Below are positions 42,490-50,253 of a stretch of 64,000 nt of DNA, piece after piece. Origin of the DNA: Azospirillum sp. TSH64 (lineage in GTDB: Bacteria > Pseudomonadota > Alphaproteobacteria > Azospirillales > Azospirillaceae); the NCBI RefSeq assembly GCF_003116035.1, contig NZ_LGQW01000015.1, positions 4,638,161 through 4,702,160 on the forward strand, read 5' to 3'. Below the pieces are notes generated by a model. That model saw nothing but the letters and a program-made list of their open reading frames with translations, was not told where the DNA came from and did not search any database. Made by a program: the position numbers and the translations under genes. How positions within the stretch are numbered: position 1 is the stretch's first letter; every line of letters starts with the position of its first letter.

Positions 42490-43110
42490 ATGGACGCCGA
42501 ATCCATTCGCGCCGCTTATCGCCGCTACGCCGGCTTCTACGACCGCGTGTTCGGGGTGCTTCTGGCATCGGGCCGGCATGCGGCGGTGGAGTGGCTGAAC
42601 CGTCGCGGCGGCCTGCGCATCCTGGAGGTCGGCGTCGGCACCGGCCTGTCGCTGTCCGATTACCGCAAGGACAACCGCGTCGTCGGCATCGACCTGTCCA
42701 CCGACATGCTGAAGGTGGCGCAGGACCGGGTGGCGCGCGAGAAGCTCGACCATGTCGAGGGGCTGCTGGAGATGGATGCCGGCAAGCTGGCCTTCGCCGA
42801 CGGCAGTTTCGACGTGGTGGTCGCCATGTATGTGATGACCGTCGTCCCCGACCCCCAGGGCACGATGGCGGAGCTGGAGCGCGTCTGCAAACCCGGCGGC
42901 GACATCGTGATCGTCAACCACTTCGCTGCGCCCGAAGCCGGTGTCCGCCGCGCGGTGGAGGGGTGGCTGTCGCCCCTGTCGAAGAAGCTGGGCTGGCGGC
43001 CGGATTTCACGCTCGATGCGATGATGACCGGGTCGCGGCTGGCGGTGGAGAGCATCCGCACCCTGCCGCCCTTCGGGCTGTTCAGCCTGCTGCACTGCCG
43101 GCGTGGCTAG
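42490..43110 (+). CDS. pmtA: Phosphatidylethanolamine N-methyltransferase (Rhodobacter-type)
   Basis: SAM-dependent methyltransferase of 206 residues. Motif I ILEVGVGTGLSL (about 36-47), the acidic loop GIDLSTDMLKVA, and the post-motif KPGGDIVIVNHF. The N-terminus AAYRRYAGFYDRVFG and overall length match the small Rhodobacter-type PmtA, which makes phosphatidylcholine by three methylations of phosphatidylethanolamine at the membrane. A UbiE-like enzyme is the alternative. The ATG at 42490 was chosen over an upstream one at 42394. Confidence 0.8.
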   Translation: MDAESIRAAYRRYAGFYDRVFGVLLASGRHAAVEWLNRRGGLRILEVGVGTGLSLSDYRKDNRVVGIDLSTDMLKVAQDRVAREKLDHVEGLLEMDAGKLAFADGSFDVVVAMYVMTVVPDPQGTMAELERVCKPGGDIVIVNHFAAPEAGVRRAVEGWLSPLSKKLGWRPDFTLDAMMTGSRLAVESIRTLPPFGLFSLLHCRRG

Positions 43111-43129
43111 TGTGTGACGGCCGCGATGG

Positions 43130-44347
43130 TCAGGCTGGGACGCGCTCGGCACGGTCGTTCCGACGCAGGGCGCGGCTCCGCCGGCCGGCCATGATCGCCG
43201 GCCGTTCGATCGCCAGATGGACGAGGCTGGCGATGGCCACGACGAGGATTCCTGCCCCCGCCAGCGCCAGCGTGTAGAGCCCTGCATCCTCCCCGACAAG
43301 GGCACGGACGGGCGCGTTGGCGGTGATCGCTGTCCAGATCACGATTCCGTGCAGCAGATAGACGCCATAGCTGATGTCTCCCAGCCAGAGAACCGGCTGA
43401 CAGGTCAGGGCTCCGCGGAAACTCTGACCGGCGGCGACGGCGATGAAGAACAGGCCGAGTCCCAGCACGGGGAGCGGCGCATAGGCGGTGTCGAAGCCTG
43501 CCACAGCCGCCGACAGGCCGGCGAGCGCCACCGCTAGACCGCGGTCCGACCGCGCGAACCGGACGAGGCCGGGCCGGCGGATCGCATAGGCGGCGGCGAT
43601 GCCGCCCAGGAAGCACTCCAGCACCGCAAGGCTGAAATTGCGGAAATAGAGCAGAAGGATCAGCGTCGCCGCGACCGAGACGAGGGCCGGCCGCAGCCGG
43701 CGGGCCGGCGTGACCAGGAAGGCGACTGCGGGCAGTGCCGCGTAGAACAGCAGCTCGTAGGGTAGGGACCAGGTGGCATAGGCGACGATCTGCCCGGTAT
43801 TCTCCAGGCCGTTGATCGGCGGCGCCTTGAAGGTCGCCCAGCCAACCAGCCGGCGCAGCAGGTCGAGCGGACCGGTTTTGAGTTCGAAGCCCGTCGAGGC
43901 CAGCGCCAGCACCGCGACCAGCAGGACGGCGACCGCATAGACCGGATAGACGCGGTAAATGCGGGACGATACGAAGCCGGGCCAATCCATGCCCGGCCCT
44001 GTCTTCAGCAGCTTGTCCCAGAACAGGAAGGCCGTGACCATGAAGAACAGTGCCACGCTGGCCTGTCCCATCTGGATGTAGAGCCTAGAAGGCGGCAGCG
44101 CCCAAAGGCCGGTGTGGAGATACTGCCAGGTGATGACGCCGTGATGGATGAACACGGCATAGGCCAGCAGCCCGCGCATCCCGTCGATGGCGGCATAGCG
44201 GCCACCATATTGGCCTTCGGTGCAGACTTGCGGACGAAGCGGACGGGGAACGAGGCGCAGAACAGCCCAGGACGCGCAGATCGCCACCGCGAAGAGGAAA
44301 ACCGCCAGGACTGGGGAGAAGGCCATTGCGTCGTTCCAAGTCGTCAT
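43130..44347 (-). CDS. Acyltransferase family 3 (OafA-like)
   Basis: Integral membrane acyltransferase of 405 residues with about ten hydrophobic segments. The family motif with catalytic His is in IDGMRGLLAYAVFIHHGVIT (about 54-73), and the Arg of SSRIYRVYPVYAVA follows. It would O-acetylate an exported polysaccharide, lipopolysaccharide or similar. Converges on pmtA. Target unknown. Confidence 0.9.
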   Translation of the reverse strand: MTTWNDAMAFSPVLAVFLFAVAICASWAVLRLVPRPLRPQVCTEGQYGGRYAAIDGMRGLLAYAVFIHHGVITWQYLHTGLWALPPSRLYIQMGQASVALFFMVTAFLFWDKLLKTGPGMDWPGFVSSRIYRVYPVYAVAVLLVAVLALASTGFELKTGPLDLLRRLVGWATFKAPPINGLENTGQIVAYATWSLPYELLFYAALPAVAFLVTPARRLRPALVSVAATLILLLYFRNFSLAVLECFLGGIAAAYAIRRPGLVRFARSDRGLAVALAGLSAAVAGFDTAYAPLPVLGLGLFFIAVAAGQSFRGALTCQPVLWLGDISYGVYLLHGIVIWTAITANAPVRALVGEDAGLYTLALAGAGILVVAIASLVHLAIERPAIMAGRRSRALRRNDRAERVPA

Positions 44348-44510
44348 GCGCAGCCGTCGGGGGCCGCGTGATGGGGAGATGCCTGCGGACCGCTTGTCAA
44401 GGCCGTCGGCCGGTCTGCGGGTGGGGGCCGCCGTTCCATCCCGCGTGACCGCGCCCGCCGCCTGCTGTTAGTCTCGGCGTCACCACACAGGCGATCACGG
44501 GAGCGGGACC

Positions 44511-45356
44511 ATGGCCGGACAGAGCGGCGATCTGGCGGGGAAGCGGATTCTGGTGCCGGAAAGCCGGGACCTCGACCTGTTCGCAGGCATGATGGAACAG
44601 CATGGGGCCGAGACGATCCGCTGCCCGATGGTGAAAATCCTCGACCTCGACGATCCGGCACCGGCACGGGCATGGCTGGAGCGGCTGCTGACCGAGGGGT
44701 TCGACGACATCGTCCTGCTGACCGGCGAGGGGCTGCGGCGGCTGATGACCGTCGCCCGCGCCATGGAGCGCGAGGCCGAGGTGGTTGCCGCCATCGGCCT
44801 CGCGCGGGTCTTCGTCCGTGGCCCGAAGCCGGTGAAGGCGCTCCGCGAAATCGGCTGTGCGCCCTACAAATCCGCCCCGGCCCCGACCACCGACGGCGTC
44901 ATCGCCATGCTGGGGGAGGAGGATCTGTCCGGTCGCCGCGTCGGTATCCAGCTCTATCCCGACAACCCGAACGAACCGCTGCTGGAGGCGGTGCGCGCGC
45001 GGGGCGGCCAGCCGGTGGCCGTCACCCCCTACCGCTACGCCAACGATTCGGAGACCGGCGCCGTCCAGGCGGCTATCCGCGACATGGCGGAGGGGCGCAT
45101 CGACTTCGTTGCCTTCACCGCCTCCCCCCAGGTGCGGCGCCTGCACGAGGTGGCGGAGGCCTGCGGCCTTGGCGACGCCTTCCGCCAGGGCTTCGCCAGG
45201 ACGCGCATCGCCGCCGTCGGTCCGGTGGTCGCCGAGGCGGTGGAGGCGGCCGGCGGAACCGTCGCGGTTTCTCCCGAATCGACCTTCCATATGAAGCCGC
45301 TGGTCAACGCCATCCGGCGGCTGCTGACGGAGGGGGAGGGAAACGGGCCGGCCTGA
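44511..45356 (+). CDS. hemD: Uroporphyrinogen-III synthase family protein
   Basis: HemD-family protein of 281 residues with two alpha/beta lobes. Recognisable parts are GKRILVPESRDLDLFAGMM at the N-terminus, LTGEGLRRL, then FTASPQVRRL and AAVGPVVAEAVEAAGG in the second half. The enzyme closes hydroxymethylbilane to uroporphyrinogen III for heme, siroheme and B12. No other heme genes are adjacent, so this could be a second or specialised copy. GGGAG precedes the ATG at 44511. Confidence 0.8.
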   Translation: MAGQSGDLAGKRILVPESRDLDLFAGMMEQHGAETIRCPMVKILDLDDPAPARAWLERLLTEGFDDIVLLTGEGLRRLMTVARAMEREAEVVAAIGLARVFVRGPKPVKALREIGCAPYKSAPAPTTDGVIAMLGEEDLSGRRVGIQLYPDNPNEPLLEAVRARGGQPVAVTPYRYANDSETGAVQAAIRDMAEGRIDFVAFTASPQVRRLHEVAEACGLGDAFRQGFARTRIAAVGPVVAEAVEAAGGTVAVSPESTFHMKPLVNAIRRLLTEGEGNGPA

Positions 45357-45418
45357 TCGGGCCGGGGCCTGTGGCAGTCAGCGACCTTTCGCCCCACCCC
45401 TCTTCTGCGCAGGTCAAT

Positions 45419-45433
45419 TGATAACAATTCTCA
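45419..45433. promoter_or_regulatory. Fur-like box before di-heme peroxidase
   Basis: TGATAACAATTCTCA matches the 7-1-7 Fur motif TGATAATnATTATCA at 12 of 14 positions. It lies 65 bases upstream of the peroxidase start, a normal operator position. It suggests control by iron through Fur or a related regulator; binding not shown. Confidence 0.55.
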
Positions 45434-45497
45434 CTCTCGTTTAATCTTTGACGCTCAGTGTCCGCCTCAGTCAGCGGCCGTTGCCAGGAGCGTCATC

Positions 45498-46658
45498 ATG
45501 TCCATCCCCTCTCTTTCCTTTCCCCGTGCGTTGGCGCTGGCGCTCTTGTCGGCCGGTCTCTCGGGGGGCGGGACGGCGCTCGCTGCCGATCTCTCAAACA
45601 AGGAAAAGCTGGGGGAAGCGCTGTTTTCCGACACGGCTCTGTCGGCCAACCGCACCCAATCTTGCGCCGACTGCCACAACCCGGATTTCGGCTTCGCCGA
45701 TCCGCGCACCGGCGGGGCGGGTGGGGCGGCGTCGGTCGGGGACAACGGCAAATCGGTGGGCGACCGCAACGCGCCGACGGCGAGCTATGCCGCCTTCACG
45801 CCGTCTTTCCACATCAAGCCCGACGGCAAGGCGGTCGGCGGGCAGTTCTGGGACGGCCGCGCCGCCACCCTGAAGGATCAGGCCGGCGGTCCGCCGCTGA
45901 ACCCGGCGGAGATGGGGCTGGCGTCCAAGGAGCAGGCACGCGCACGGCTGGCGGAGAATCCCGACTATGCCCGCGCCTTCGTGGCGCTCTACGGTGCCGG
46001 TGTGCTGGACGATGCCGAGCGCGCCTATGACGCGATGAGCGACAGCATTGCCGCCTTCGAGAAGACCGAGCGCTTCGCGCCCTTCGATTCGAAATACGAC
46101 CGTTCCCTGCGCGGCGAGTACAAGATGACGGCGGAGGAGGATCTGGGGATGACCCTGTTCTTCTCCACCCAGTTCACCAACTGCAACCAGTGCCACAAGC
46201 TGAAGCCGATGCCGGCTGCCGCGGGAGAGACCTTCACCAATTACGAACACCACAACATCGGCGTGCCGGCCAATCCCGCCCTGCGCGACGCCACCGGCAA
46301 ACCGGGCTTCGCCGACCGCGGGCTGCACGACAATCCGGCGGCGGCCAAAGCCGCCTATGAGGGGAAATTCAAGACGCCGACCCTGCGCAACGTCGCGGTG
46401 ACCGGCCCCTACATGCACAATGGGGTGTTCAAGGATCTGGAAACCGTGGTCCGCTTCTACGACCACTACAACAACCGGACGGAAAAGGCTGCGCTCAACC
46501 CGGAGACGGGCAAGCCGTGGGGACCGCCGGAGGTGGCGGCGAACCTGTCGTCAAAGGAACTGGAATCGGCGCCCGCCCTGGATACCCGCCGCGTCAAGGC
46601 GCTGGTCGCCTTCATGAAGACGCTGACCGATGCGCGGTACGAGCATCTGCTGAAATAG
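45498..46658 (+). CDS. Di-heme cytochrome c peroxidase / MauG-like
   Basis: Periplasmic protein of 386 residues. Signal peptide 1-30 (ALALALLSAGLSGGGTALAA). Two heme c sites: CADCH (56-60) and CNQCH (229-233). Distal elements are TPTLRNVAVTGPYMHNGVFK and the conserved WDGRAATLKDQA of bacterial cytochrome c peroxidases. It reduces hydrogen peroxide with electrons from small cytochromes, or acts like MauG on a protein substrate. AGGAG at correct spacing before the ATG. The upstream Fur-like box suggests iron control. Confidence 0.93.
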   Translation: MSIPSLSFPRALALALLSAGLSGGGTALAADLSNKEKLGEALFSDTALSANRTQSCADCHNPDFGFADPRTGGAGGAASVGDNGKSVGDRNAPTASYAAFTPSFHIKPDGKAVGGQFWDGRAATLKDQAGGPPLNPAEMGLASKEQARARLAENPDYARAFVALYGAGVLDDAERAYDAMSDSIAAFEKTERFAPFDSKYDRSLRGEYKMTAEEDLGMTLFFSTQFTNCNQCHKLKPMPAAAGETFTNYEHHNIGVPANPALRDATGKPGFADRGLHDNPAAAKAAYEGKFKTPTLRNVAVTGPYMHNGVFKDLETVVRFYDHYNNRTEKAALNPETGKPWGPPEVAANLSSKELESAPALDTRRVKALVAFMKTLTDARYEHLLK

Positions 46659-46703
46659 CGCAGTCACCGAATGGGGCCGGACGGAAGCCTTCAATGGCCG
46701 CCC

Positions 46704-46874
46704 TCAATGGCCGATGTCGATGCGGAAGAGCTCCAGATCCAGCAGTTCCATCGACATCCGGGGACGCCCGGCGGCCTTGCGGGAGGCCAGCTTGCGGGCC
46801 AGCGGCTGGCTGAGCCAAGCGGCGCGGGCACGGTCGAACAGGGAGGTGCAGCGGTTGGACAGTCTGGCGTTCAT
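46704..46874 (-). CDS. Hidden 56-residue ORF
   Basis: A leftward ORF of 57 codons: starts MNARLSNRCTSLFDRARAAW, ends MELLDLELFRIDIGH. It has a basic middle (RKLASRKAAGRPR) and an amphipathic end, and no convincing counterpart frame on the plus strand. Only a weak purine-rich site (GAGAGAG, about 12 nt away) precedes it. Unknown function. The stop lies in a duplicated 10-base word, TCAATGGCCG (46691 and 46704). Confidence 0.45.
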   Translation of the reverse strand: MNARLSNRCTSLFDRARAAWLSQPLARKLASRKAAGRPRMSMELLDLELFRIDIGH

Positions 46875-47058
46875 GGCTGGTCGGACTCTCTCGCAAAGGG
46901 TTTAAGTCGGCGGCAGCATGGCTCCTGTGAGCAGTTGCGATAAGAATGTCCTGGCACTGTGACAGTTTCTATCGCCCAAAGGTCTAGTCCCTACGCCATT
47001 GGGCGGGGAATCGGTCCTATTCGCCGCGATCTTCGACCAAAGACGGAGGGGCAGGGCG

Positions 47059-47616
47059 TCACATCGCCACGCCGACCAGCCGGCGCAGAGCGTCGCGCGC
47101 CTCGCCGTCCAGAACGGGGATGCCGTTGCGGGCCTCCAGCATGAAGGCGCCGGGATCGGACAGGGTACGCATGGCGAAGCCGGCGACCGCCGGCGGTTCG
47201 CTGCTGAGCGGCTGCTGGTCGTAGACGGGGGTGAAGCTGCAGCCGGCGAGCAGGGCGCGGATCATCAGCGACTCGTCGGACGTGGCGCCGGCCGCCGGCG
47301 TGTTGATGCCGAACAGCAGCCGTTCCGCCTCCGCCTCGGTCACCATTCCGCGATCCAGCAGGATGTCGACCATGGCCGAGCTGGTCATCACCGGCGCCGC
47401 GCGCCCCTTCCAGCAGAAGCGGCCATCGTCCCAGCCGACATCCAGGCTGCGGAAGATCATGTAGGGCTCGCTGCTGCCGGGGGCGCCGGCCACGATGTAA
47501 TTCACCCGGACAAGCCCGTTCCATGCCCCGGCCGGCGCAACGATGCAGGACAACCCGTTGCGTGTCAGGCGCAGGTAGGTGTCGTTGATGCCCGATGGTT
47601 CGAAATCAAAAAGCAT
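47059..47616 (-). CDS. Conserved-looking hypothetical protein
   Basis: A 185-residue soluble protein without signal peptide or membrane segment. It opens LFDFEPSGINDTYLRLTRNG and contains SSEPYMIFRSLDVGWDDGRF and a C-terminal helix DGEARDALRRLVGV. I do not recognise a family. Codon use is like its neighbours, and the alternative frames are clearly shadows. It sits between the di-heme peroxidase and ccoG without an obvious partner. Confidence 0.7.
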   Translation of the reverse strand: MLFDFEPSGINDTYLRLTRNGLSCIVAPAGAWNGLVRVNYIVAGAPGSSEPYMIFRSLDVGWDDGRFCWKGRAAPVMTSSAMVDILLDRGMVTEAEAERLLFGINTPAAGATSDESLMIRALLAGCSFTPVYDQQPLSSEPPAVAGFAMRTLSDPGAFMLEARNGIPVLDGEARDALRRLVGVAM

Positions 47617-47762
47617 GGGACCTTCACCTCGCTGCCACCCGTCACCACGCTGCCGGGCGGCACGGTGTCGCCGTAGCCCAGCCTGCGTTCGCTTGAGTCA
47701 GGTGAGTGGCTCGGGTGCCCGCGCAAACTGTCCATGCGGGCGTCCCCCCTTTGCGCAGAAAA

Positions 47763-47803
47763 GCGAAAGGCGGTAGGCCGTTCCGACGGCCACCGCCTTT
47801 CGC
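47763..47803 (-). terminator. Terminator after ccoG
   Basis: Stem GCGAAAGGCGGT (47763-47774) with ACCGCCTTTCGC (47792-47803) and an inner GGCCG/CGGCC pair. On the minus strand it is followed by CTTTTC. It stands 26 bases beyond the ccoG stop. Confidence 0.8.
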
Positions 47804-47828
47804 GCTCATGCCAAGGTGCTGGCGACCG

Positions 47829-49304
47829 TCAGTTGGCGGGGCCGAGGAAGACGCTGTCGCGGCTGTTCTTCTCTGCAGTGCCGGTGTCGGACAGTTGGAA
47901 GGTCAGCGGAAGCGAGGCGGCGGTGAGTGCCGCGCGCGGGGCCGTCACATAGACGCGATAGGTGGCGACGCTGTCGGGCTCCGCCGAGATGGTGGCGGTG
48001 TGGGCGGCTGCCTCATCCCCCGCCTCGCCGATCACCTTGATGTCGGCAGTGCTCAGGCCGGCGACGCTGAGGGTGTAGGAGCGGTTCTGCCGGGTCTTGT
48101 TGGCGACCTTGAAGGTGTAGGCGTTGCGGATCGACCCGTCGGACAGCGTCACGAACAGCGGGGCGCGGTCGCGCAGAACGGTGATGCTCAGGCTGGGGCG
48201 GAGCGCGAAGCTCCAGGCCATCGCGCCGCCGATGACCAGCATCATCAGGGCATAGACGATGACGCGCGGGCGGAACAGGCGCCACTGGTAGCTCTTGCCG
48301 GACGCCCGCGTATCCTGGGCGGCCAGCGAATCGAAGGCGATCAGGCGAGTGGGCAGGCCCTGCTGGATCATGATGCTGTCGCAGGCGTCGACGCACAGGC
48401 CGCAGTTGATGCAGTCCGACTGCTCGCCGGTGCGGACGTCGATGCCCATCGGGCAGACCTGCACGCACTGGCCGCAGTCGATGCAGTCGCCGAAGCCTTG
48501 GGCGCGGCGCTCGTCCCAGCTCTGCGATTTGCGCTTCGGGCCGCGGTTGTCGCCGCGGTCGACCTGATAGGTGACGACCAGCGAATGTTCGTCCAGCATC
48601 GCGCTCTGGATGCGCGGCCACGGGCACATGTACATGCACATCTGCTCGCGGGTCCAGCCGGCCATCACATAGGTCATGCCGACAAAGATGCCGAAAAACG
48701 ATGTCGCCTCGTAGCTGGCCTGGAAGGTGGCCAGATCGTGCAGCAGGGCAGGGGCGTCGGTGAAATAGGCGAGGAAGCCGAAGCCGGTGACGAGGCTGAG
48801 CGCTATCCAGCCGGCATGCTTGCCGGCCTTGCGCAGGATCTTGCGCGTCGTCCAGGGCTGCTTTTCCATGCGGATGCGCTCCGCCCGGTCGCCTTCAAAG
48901 ACGCGCTCGATCCACACGAACAGGTCGGTCCACACCGTGTGCGGGCAGGCGAAGCCGCACCAGACACGCCCGGCCAGCGCCGTCGCCAGGAACAGGCCCA
49001 GCGCCGCGACGATCAGGATGCCGGTGAGGTAGTAAATCTCCTGCGGCCAGATCTCGATCCAGAACAGGAAGAAGCGCGGCGTGGTCAGGTCGAACAGCAC
49101 CGCCTGGGCCGGCGCATCGGGACCGCGTTCCCAGCGGATCCAGGGAGCGATGAAGAACAGTGCCAGAAGAACGGAGAAGGTGACGGTCTTCAGGCGGCGA
49201 TAGAGGCCCTTGACCGCCTTCGGATGAATCGTCTTATGGTTTTCGTACAGCGGAACCTTGGCGGGTTGGGCGGGGCCCTGCTGAACGATGCTTCCGTCTG
49301 GCAT
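47829..49304 (-). CDS. ccoG: Cytochrome c oxidase accessory protein CcoG (FixG/RdxA)
   Basis: Membrane iron-sulfur protein of 491 residues that handles copper for cbb3-type oxidase assembly. N-terminal and internal membrane segments (TFSVLLALFFIAPWIRW, YYLTGILIVAALGLFLATAL, then near FGIFVGMTYVMAGW and VYALMMLVIGGAMAW). Two 4Fe-4S motifs: CIDCGQCVQVCPMG and CINCGLCVDACDS; the extra VWCGFACPHTVW is also present. A C-terminal immunoglobulin-like domain follows. The ATG at 49304 is preferred over 49346 because an FNR box ends only 24 bases from the latter. ccoNOPQ is not in the window. Confidence 0.93.
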   Translation of the reverse strand: MPDGSIVQQGPAQPAKVPLYENHKTIHPKAVKGLYRRLKTVTFSVLLALFFIAPWIRWERGPDAPAQAVLFDLTTPRFFLFWIEIWPQEIYYLTGILIVAALGLFLATALAGRVWCGFACPHTVWTDLFVWIERVFEGDRAERIRMEKQPWTTRKILRKAGKHAGWIALSLVTGFGFLAYFTDAPALLHDLATFQASYEATSFFGIFVGMTYVMAGWTREQMCMYMCPWPRIQSAMLDEHSLVVTYQVDRGDNRGPKRKSQSWDERRAQGFGDCIDCGQCVQVCPMGIDVRTGEQSDCINCGLCVDACDSIMIQQGLPTRLIAFDSLAAQDTRASGKSYQWRLFRPRVIVYALMMLVIGGAMAWSFALRPSLSITVLRDRAPLFVTLSDGSIRNAYTFKVANKTRQNRSYTLSVAGLSTADIKVIGEAGDEAAAHTATISAEPDSVATYRVYVTAPRAALTAASLPLTFQLSDTGTAEKNSRDSVFLGPAN

Positions 49305-49369
49305 GTCGATGCGCCTGATTTCCGGTTCCACGTTGGCGCGGAGCATAGTCGACCGCCGATGCGGCGCGT

Positions 49370-49383
49370 TTGACCTCTGTCAA
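49370..49383. promoter_or_regulatory. FNR/FixK-type box upstream of ccoG
   Basis: TTGAC-CTCT-GTCAA, a perfect 5-4-5 palindrome close to the FNR/FixK consensus TTGAT-N4-ATCAA. Centre at about 49376; a normal -41.5 position puts the transcript start near 49335, between the two candidate ATGs, supporting the start at 49304. It implies oxygen-limited expression of ccoG. Confidence 0.65.
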
Positions 49384-49545
49384 ACAACGTCGATATTCCG
49401 AAAAGCCCCGTCAGGTCCGAGGCTTTCCACCGGTTCGAGGGATCCGCGTTTCGGGGTCCGTTAATACTGTGCCGGCCGGCCCGTTCACAAGCTCATTGTT
49501 GTCGGATTTCAGCGGTATCACGCACAATGCTTCTACTATACTGTG

Positions 49546-49974
49546 CTATATTGCAACAATCAGTGCAACGTATCGTCCTAGCTTGCCGACGGTGACCAGC
49601 AGCAGAAACAGGCGCAGGTCGACGCGCAGGATGCCGGCGACGAGCGTCAGCGGATCGCCGATCACGGGTACCCACGCCAGCAGCAGCGACCAGACGCCGA
49701 AACGCTGGTACCATCCGGTCGCCCGTTCGACCAGCGGGCGGGAAACCGGGAACCAGCGGCGGTCCTGAAAATGCATCAGATAGCGGCCGAGCGCCCAGTT
49801 GATCGTGGAACCGGCGACATTTCCGACGGTCGCCACCAGAATCAGCAGGCCATCGTGATAGTTGCCGGATGCATGCAGCCCGGCGAGCAGAAGCTCGGAC
49901 TGGGCGGGAAAAATCGTCGCGGCCACCAGCGCCACCAGGAACAGGCTGCCATAGGCCGCGACATCCCCCATCAT
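49546..49974 (-). CDS. yqaA: YqaA-family inner-membrane protein
   Basis: Small SNARE-associated/VTT-type membrane protein, 142 residues, the same length as E. coli YqaA. Hydrophobic segments at about 5-25 (AYGSLFLVALVAATIFPA), 38-58 and 92-140. Conserved pieces are FPAQSELLLAGL, LVATVGNVAGSTINWALGRY and VPVIGDPLTLVAGILR. The function is unknown (DedA-like). AAAAGG before the ATG at 49974 decides the start. Confidence 0.85.
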   Translation of the reverse strand: MMGDVAAYGSLFLVALVAATIFPAQSELLLAGLHASGNYHDGLLILVATVGNVAGSTINWALGRYLMHFQDRRWFPVSRPLVERATGWYQRFGVWSLLLAWVPVIGDPLTLVAGILRVDLRLFLLLVTVGKLGRYVALIVAI

Positions 49975-50253
49975 GCAAATCCTTTTCCCGCCAACGGCTT
50001 GACTGTCGCACCCCACAACAGGCGCTGGATTAGGCTTCGTGGTCGCGCAAAATCAAGAGGTCTGTCCGCCGGATTTCTCGGGAGGCATCCCGCAATGGCA
50101 CTTGCCCGGCAACTTCAGAGATATAAGAATGCGAGAAAATAATCTATTTTTGCGTTAGAATTTATGAGTATTCCCGTAATCAATGCTATTTGAATTGGGG
50201 TCTTCGCGCAAATTTGGTGGCTGGTGGACCGAGCGGAGGGAGTAGGCACGGGC

